DNA of 18,359 nt, taken from the NCBI GenBank assembly GCA_005879655.1, contig VBJK01000079.1, positions 1 through 18,359 of the forward strand, read 5' to 3'. Shown piece after piece: positions 15,487-18,359 of the stretch. This DNA comes from Chloroflexota bacterium (GTDB lineage Bacteria > Chloroflexota > Ktedonobacteria > Ktedonobacterales > Ktedonobacteraceae). Numbering within the stretch: the first letter of the stretch is position 1; each line of letters starts with the position of its first letter. Made by a program: the position numbers and the translations under genes. The notes beneath the pieces are model-generated. The model worked only from the letters and a program-made list of their open reading frames with translations, had not been told where the DNA came from and did no database searches.

Positions 15487-15723
15487 ATGACTGCATCTCT
15501 TCAACAAGCTACTTCGATCGTTATTTTAGCGCTTATAGTATTGACGAATATTATCGCAGGAATGGGAAAACCGATGATCCTGTCACCCAACTTCACTCAT
15601 CGCCGTCAGGCTGAGACTGACCACGATGGAAGTGGAGGATGCCCACCGCCACCGTTTGACTCTAAAAACTCTCCGAATGGAGGATGCCCACCGCCACCAT
15701 TTGAATTTCATGCCGCTTGTTAA
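15487..15723 (+). CDS. Small membrane or secreted peptide with duplicated GGCPPPPF motif
   Basis: A perfect AAGGAG (15475-15480) six bases before ATG makes this 78-residue frame very likely real. Residues 9-26 (TSIVILALIVLTNIIAGM) form a signal peptide or membrane helix. The rest is hydrophilic and has two copies of GGCPPPPF, at 50-57 and 65-72, followed by Asp or Glu. The protein ends in Cys78, so there are three cysteines (52, 67, 78). At the DNA level the repeats (15633-15659 and 15678-15704) match at 26 of 27 bases with a 45-base offset. I do not know this family. A repeated C-terminal segment behind a leader recalls multi-core precursor peptides, but no modifying enzyme, protease or exporter is nearby. 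Metal binding or a structural secreted role are alternatives. A strong terminator follows. Confidence 0.8.
   Translation: MTASLQQATSIVILALIVLTNIIAGMGKPMILSPNFTHRRQAETDHDGSGGCPPPPFDSKNSPNGGCPPPPFEFHAAC
15633..15704 (+). repeat. Tandem 27-bp repeat encoding GGCPPPPF
   Basis: Copies at 15633-15659 and 15678-15704 differ at one base. Proline and glycine codons are identical between copies (CCA CCG CCA CC), which points to a recent duplication or conversion and not only to protein-level selection. Confidence 0.9.
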
Positions 15724-15773
15724 CACGCCTGCCACATGTGGGGTGCCTTAAGGTAACTCACGTTTGCCACAAC

Positions 15774-15822
15774 AAAAAGGGACCCTGGTTTTCTTGGTTG
15801 AAAGAAAACCGGGTCCCTTTTT
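15774..15822. terminator. Strong bidirectional terminator
   Basis: AAAAAGGGACCC-T-GGTTTTC pairs with GAAAACC-GGGTCCCTTTTT (15774-15822), with about 19 paired bases, a short loop and T runs on both strands. It ends the GGCPPPPF peptide transcript. Confidence 0.92.
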
Positions 15823-15911
15823 ACATGCCTATCTGTACTGATTGTTTTTTCACGCACGAAGTAGTATCATGAACATGCATTACAAAGCAACTATCGAAGG
15901 AATGCATTTAC

Positions 15912-16166
15912 TTGAGCAAGACAAGCGCATTACCCAAAGTCACACTGTATACTAAGGCAGGCTGTCACCTGTGCGAGGATGCACGCAACTTACTCGATGA
16001 GATCGCCGCACTGACGCCATTTGAACTGACAGAAATTGATATTCGCAGCGATAGACACATCTTCGCACAATATCGCTATCGCATACCAGTTATCCTTATC
16101 AATGAAACGCTCATCGCTGAGGGCCGTATAGAATATAGCGATCTAGCGCAAGCATTTCATATGTGA
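15912..16166 (+). CDS. Glutaredoxin/thioredoxin-like small protein
   Basis: The 84-residue protein has a glutaredoxin-type fold: VTLYTKAGCHLCEDA with redox Cys18-x2-Cys21, then the EIDIRSDRHIFAQY strand-helix, and the cis-proline Pro59 in RIPVILIN. This is the compact glutaredoxin-like (DUF836-type) form found in many bacteria, acting as a cytoplasmic thiol-disulfide reductant; the partner is unknown. The start is TTG 15912, ten bases from GAAGGA. The ATG at 15902 is in another frame, so TTG is the only good choice. The gene is flanked by a strong terminator upstream and by a hairpin region downstream, so it is probably monocistronic. Confidence 0.85.
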   Translation: MSKTSALPKVTLYTKAGCHLCEDARNLLDEIAALTPFELTEIDIRSDRHIFAQYRYRIPVILINETLIAEGRIEYSDLAQAFHM

Positions 16167-16170
16167 AGTA

Positions 16171-16243
16171 CCCTACGGCTAAAGCCAAGGGGCTTCTACG
16201 AGACCCTATTTCACTATCACTGTACATGCTCGTAAGCGAGCAT
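16171..16243. repeat. Two hairpins, first resembling an IS200/IS605 end
   Basis: CCCTACGGCTAAAGCCAAGG (16171-16190) folds as CCCT-ac-GGC-TAAA-GCC-a-AGGG and is followed by GGCTTCTACGAG. The GGCTAAAGCC-type hairpin followed by a GGCTTCTA tail is typical of right ends of IS200/IS605-family elements. No tnpA or tnpB remains, so this would be a relic. The second hairpin, ATGCTCG-TAAG-CGAGCAT (16226-16243), is perfect over 7 bp and lies 25 bases before the lipoprotein start, where it could affect expression. Confidence 0.4.
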
Positions 16244-16268
16244 ATTTATCAATTAGGGACTTTGATCA

Positions 16269-17396
16269 ATGAATAAGTTTCGACCGCCCATGCTGCCTTC
16301 TTTCCTAGTGCACAATCCCAAAACCCTTTGGGGAATGGGAAACTTTGGGGACATCCCAAACCCCGCCAGGGATGCTTTGCTCCCTGGACCCCCAAGCCCT
16401 ACTACCTGTCTTGTTTCTGCACTAGTGATACTGACCTTTTTGCTTGCTGCTTGTGGCAGTAGCACTGGCATGACAAATAGCAGCAATACAACAACATCAA
16501 TAGCGGGAACGAAGAAGATTTCCATTGGCCTTGGCTATATCCCTGATGTACAGTTTGCACCGTTTTATGTAGCTAAGAGCAAAGGGTATTATAGTGCAGT
16601 TGGTCTTGATGTCACCTTCAATCACGGTATTGCCCCCGACTTGATTGGTGCAATGGTAGCTGGCAAAAGTGACTTTGTTTTCGCCAGTGGAGATGAGACG
16701 TTAGTGGCACGTGACAAGCATGTGCCCGTCATTGACGTAGCAACGATCTTCCAGCAGTATCCAGTCAGCTTAATCGTGCCTGCCGACTCACCCATTAAGA
16801 CACTGGACGAACTGAAAGGACATACAATCGGCGTGCCAGGTCCATTTGGTGCAACATATACAGGTCTGCTGGCACTGCTCTACAAAGCGCACCTGTCGTT
16901 ATCAGATGTCCAGGTACAATCTATTGGTTTTACGCAGGTAGCTGCGCTGTTAGCCCATCGTGTCGATGCTATAATGGGATATACCAATAATGAGCCGCTA
17001 CAGTTGAAGCAACACGGTGCTGCTGTACGTAGCTTTGCAGTGGCAGATTACCAGCCACTAGTCTCAAATGGCATTGTCACCACCGAGGATACCTATCAGC
17101 ATCAGCCGCAAGTTGTGCGCAACTTTGTACAGGCAACATTGAAGGGCTTAAAGGACGTGATCGCTGATCCACAGGGAGCAGTAGAGACAAGCAAGCGTTA
17201 CATTCCTGGTCTCACTGACAGCTCACAAGCATTAGTTGTGCTCAAAGCGACCATTCCACTATGGCAAGGAAGTGGCCAACTCGGTTATAATGATAATGCT
17301 ACTTGGCAATCCATGGCGCAGTTTCTTGTCGCGCAAAAGATCGTTTCGCCGGTGAAAGATCTTCATCAGGCTTATACGAATCAAGCGGTTGTTTGA
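16269..17396 (+). CDS. NMT1/THI5-type ABC transporter substrate-binding lipoprotein with signal-peptide insertion
   Basis: The mature part (from about residue 80) is an NMT1/THI5-like periplasmic-binding-type protein: ISIGLGYIPDVQFAPFYVAKSKGYYSAVGLDV, then GKSDFVFASGDETLVARDK, then GHTIGVPGPFGATYTG in three stretches. Relatives bind thiamine pyrimidine precursors (ThiY), sulfonates or nitrate. The IPDVQFAPFYVA start favours the ThiY-like group. Cys62 in LTFLLAAC is a lipobox, so the protein is probably membrane-anchored outside the cell. The N-terminus is abnormal: residues 15-53 come from a 117-bp in-frame palindromic insertion. Joining residue 14 to residue 54 would give a normal short signal peptide ending LVILTFLLAAC. 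ATG 16269 follows AGGGA. No permease or ATPase gene is adjacent, so it is an orphan in this window. Confidence 0.85.
   Translation: MNKFRPPMLPSFLVHNPKTLWGMGNFGDIPNPARDALLPGPPSPTTCLVSALVILTFLLAACGSSTGMTNSSNTTTSIAGTKKISIGLGYIPDVQFAPFYVAKSKGYYSAVGLDVTFNHGIAPDLIGAMVAGKSDFVFASGDETLVARDKHVPVIDVATIFQQYPVSLIVPADSPIKTLDELKGHTIGVPGPFGATYTGLLALLYKAHLSLSDVQVQSIGFTQVAALLAHRVDAIMGYTNNEPLQLKQHGAAVRSFAVADYQPLVSNGIVTTEDTYQHQPQVVRNFVQATLKGLKDVIADPQGAVETSKRYIPGLTDSSQALVVLKATIPLWQGSGQLGYNDNATWQSMAQFLVAQKIVSPVKDLHQAYTNQAVV
16311..16427. mobile_element. 117-bp in-frame palindromic insertion with 6-bp direct repeat
   Basis: CTAGTG occurs at 16305-16310 and again at 16422-16427, with 111 bases between them. The enclosed segment holds three successive perfect hairpins. 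They are CCCAAA/TTTGGG (16317-16332), TTTGGG/CCCAAA just downstream and CCAGGGA/TCCCTGG (16366-16387). It is much richer in C and G runs than its host gene. Removing one repeat plus the insert restores a standard lipoprotein signal peptide. It has no coding capacity of its own and resembles a REP/MITE-like palindromic element. Confidence 0.75.
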
Positions 17397-17444
17397 AACG
17401 TATACCATACAAGGCGTGAAGCGTTGTCCGTACCATGTTTCAAA
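17392..17444. terminator. Stem-loop at the end of the lipoprotein gene
   Basis: TTTGAAAC (17392-17399) pairs perfectly with GTTTCAAA (17437-17444), with additional imperfect pairing inside (ACAAGGCG/GCGTTGT). The stop codon lies in the 5' arm. There is no T tract, so it may be a weak terminator or a 3'-end stabiliser. Confidence 0.45.
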
Positions 17445-17524
17445 TGATGTAGTTGCCAAATTGTAGTGATTAATGTATAAAATGCATTGAATGAGCTGTC
17501 TTTTGGGAGGTTAGAACTTACCCA

Positions 17525-17560
17525 ACTATCTTTTTGTAACAGAAAAACGTGAAAGATAGT
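17525..17560 (+). promoter_or_regulatory. Leader hairpin before the coiled-coil gene
   Basis: ACTATCTTT (17525-17533) and AAAGATAGT (17552-17560) are a perfect 9-bp inverted repeat. It ends five bases before the GAGAGGAG ribosome site (17565-17572) of the next gene. It could act in the mRNA leader to limit or protect translation, or as an operator in DNA. Confidence 0.45.
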
Positions 17561-17576
17561 CTAAGAGAGGAGCCAA

Positions 17577-17909
17577 ATGAGTAATAGCCCTGATCGATGC
17601 ACAAAGTTACGTACACTCCATGCACGCCTTACTAATGAAGTGAAGATTTTAAGGGAAAATATCCAAAGAGCGGAACAGGATGGTATTCATCCCTCAATTG
17701 AAGCACTGAATAAGATAAAGACTCTGCAAGCGTCATTGCATACTGTTTCACAGCAGTTGCAAAATTGTCCTCCTGAACAGAGTATTCCTGCAGCGGTGGA
17801 AGTATCAACTTCATCACTGCTCAAACAGGTGAAGTCTTCCTTACCAGCGCAAAGGGTCAGACAATGGTTCCCTGATTCAGAGCAGCATGACGAAGATCTT
17901 GACTTGTAG
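17577..17909 (+). CDS. Small coiled-coil protein of unknown function
   Basis: The 110-residue hydrophilic protein has heptad-like helices at about 6-65 (KLRTLHARLTNEVKILRENIQ and IEALNKIKTLQASLHTVSQQL), suggesting a two-helix coiled coil or antiparallel hairpin. The tail is unordered and acidic (DSEQHDEDLDL). It has no signal peptide, membrane segment or enzyme motif. GAGAGGAG five bases before ATG 17577 strongly supports the start. I do not recognise the family. It converges with the LamG-like gene across a perfect hairpin terminator, and is preceded by its own leader hairpin. Confidence 0.7.
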   Translation: MSNSPDRCTKLRTLHARLTNEVKILRENIQRAEQDGIHPSIEALNKIKTLQASLHTVSQQLQNCPPEQSIPAAVEVSTSSLLKQVKSSLPAQRVRQWFPDSEQHDEDLDL

Positions 17910-17930
17910 AGCTTTGTGAATAGTGCTGGT

Positions 17931-17969
17931 GATCTATACATTACCTAACGGTAAGGTAATGTATAGATC
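17931..17969. terminator. Perfect 15-bp bidirectional terminator
   Basis: GATCTATACATTACC (17931-17945) pairs perfectly with GGTAATGTATAGATC (17955-17969) around TAACGGTAA. A run of five T lies seven bases beyond on the plus strand. The hairpin overlaps the last codons and the stop codon of the minus-strand gene, so one structure ends both converging transcripts. Confidence 0.85.
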
Positions 17970-18359
17970 GCTAGATTTTTAAACGAGACATTTGCTCCCA
18001 CATCGGCCCCTAAACCCATTGTCCCACTCAGATAGGTATCACTCTGCGCATCCCCTTGCCATGCACCATTGAGATACAAGCCATAGGTATTACCACGGAC
18101 CACGACATCCATGGTGACAGTGCCATTGAGTGTACCTTGCAACTGACGCCCATACAGCGTACTGGGGGCACCCGTTATGTCGTCATAGGAATAGGCAACC
18201 CAACCTGATTGACTGACAATAAAGACGTATGTGCCTTGACGAGGGTCTGGCTGGCTACGGAAAAAGATACCAAATGAGCCACGCGCATCGGGACGAACAG
18301 TGACTTGTACTTGAATGACGTAGTCCCTAGGCAATTGGTCCTGGCCAGGTAAGGCTTTT
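17945..18359 (-). CDS. LamG/DUF1080-like beta-sandwich domain protein, 5' end outside window
   Basis: The frame stays open to the window edge (reading KALPGQDQL before PRDYV), so the 138 visible codons are only the C-terminal part. They look like a concanavalin A-like jelly-roll of the LamG or DUF1080 kind. The features are alternating beta strands (DYVIQVQVTVRP, SFGIFFRSQ, TYVFIVSQSGWVAYSYD), then NTYGLYLNGAWQGDAQSDTY and the closing GTMGLGADVGANVSFKNLAIY. Such domains usually bind carbohydrate or serve as exported adhesion modules and are often attached to kinases or lipoproteins; the upstream part that would decide is missing. Its stop codon lies within the shared terminator hairpin. Confidence 0.7.
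   Translation of the reverse strand, partial: KALPGQDQLPRDYVIQVQVTVRPDARGSFGIFFRSQPDPRQGTYVFIVSQSGWVAYSYDDITGAPSTLYGRQLQGTLNGTVTMDVVVRGNTYGLYLNGAWQGDAQSDTYLSGTMGLGADVGANVSFKNLAIYTLPYR

Noticed and set aside
16226..16243. Thiamine (TPP) riboswitch upstream of the THI5-like protein
   Set aside because: The 100-base leader holds only two simple hairpins and none of the conserved TPP-box sequence such as CTGAGA.

Overview
The window looks like part of a bacterial chromosome of moderate GC. The mix of genes suggests a Ktedonobacteria-like member of the Chloroflexota: TypA, PurU, a GH15 glucan hydrolase, an orphan sigma factor with a zinc-finger partner, an ABC substrate-binding lipoprotein, and a Tn7-like element with a TnsA-TnsB fusion. 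No rRNA or other lineage marker is present, so the assignment is an inference.

Bases 1-5376 are one complete, very compact Tn7-like transposon. It begins exactly at base 1 (TGTAGATTGG...) and ends at 5376 (...CCAATCTACA). The 47-bp ends are inverted and 44/47 identical, and each carries two TTTGGCGC-type sites 22 bp apart. Between them lie three translationally coupled genes: a natural tnsA-tnsB fusion (nuclease plus D,D35E transposase), tnsC (AAA+ regulator) and tniQ/tnsD (zinc-finger target selector with extra C-terminal HTH segments). There is no cargo, CRISPR array or Cas gene.

Bases 5377-8158 hold small chromosomal genes: an XRE-like HTH remnant, a tail-anchored-type membrane protein, an orphan gluconate-2-dehydrogenase-subunit-3-like protein and purU. 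Bases 8159-11306 hold an excisionase-like/sigma4-like HTH regulator, a hairpin-dense gene-free stretch, a GH15 glucoamylase/trehalase-type gene and a small HTH gene. Bases 11307-13882 hold a 0.6 kb leader region, typA and a strong terminator.

Bases 13917-15822 form a regulatory cluster. A sigma-70-family (ECF-like) factor and a soluble double zinc-finger (ZAS-like) protein lie on the minus strand. They are divergent from two small ORFs, the second encoding a membrane or secreted peptide with a duplicated GGCPPPPF motif.

Bases 15912-18359 hold a glutaredoxin-like protein, an NMT1/THI5-type lipoprotein, a coiled-coil small protein and the 3' part of a LamG/DUF1080-like protein. The lipoprotein's signal peptide is split by an in-frame 117-bp palindromic insertion flanked by a 6-bp direct repeat.

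The items most worth a second look are the minimal TnsAB-TnsC-TniQ transposon, the in-frame palindromic insertion, and the GGCPPPPF peptide beside the sigma/zinc-finger pair.
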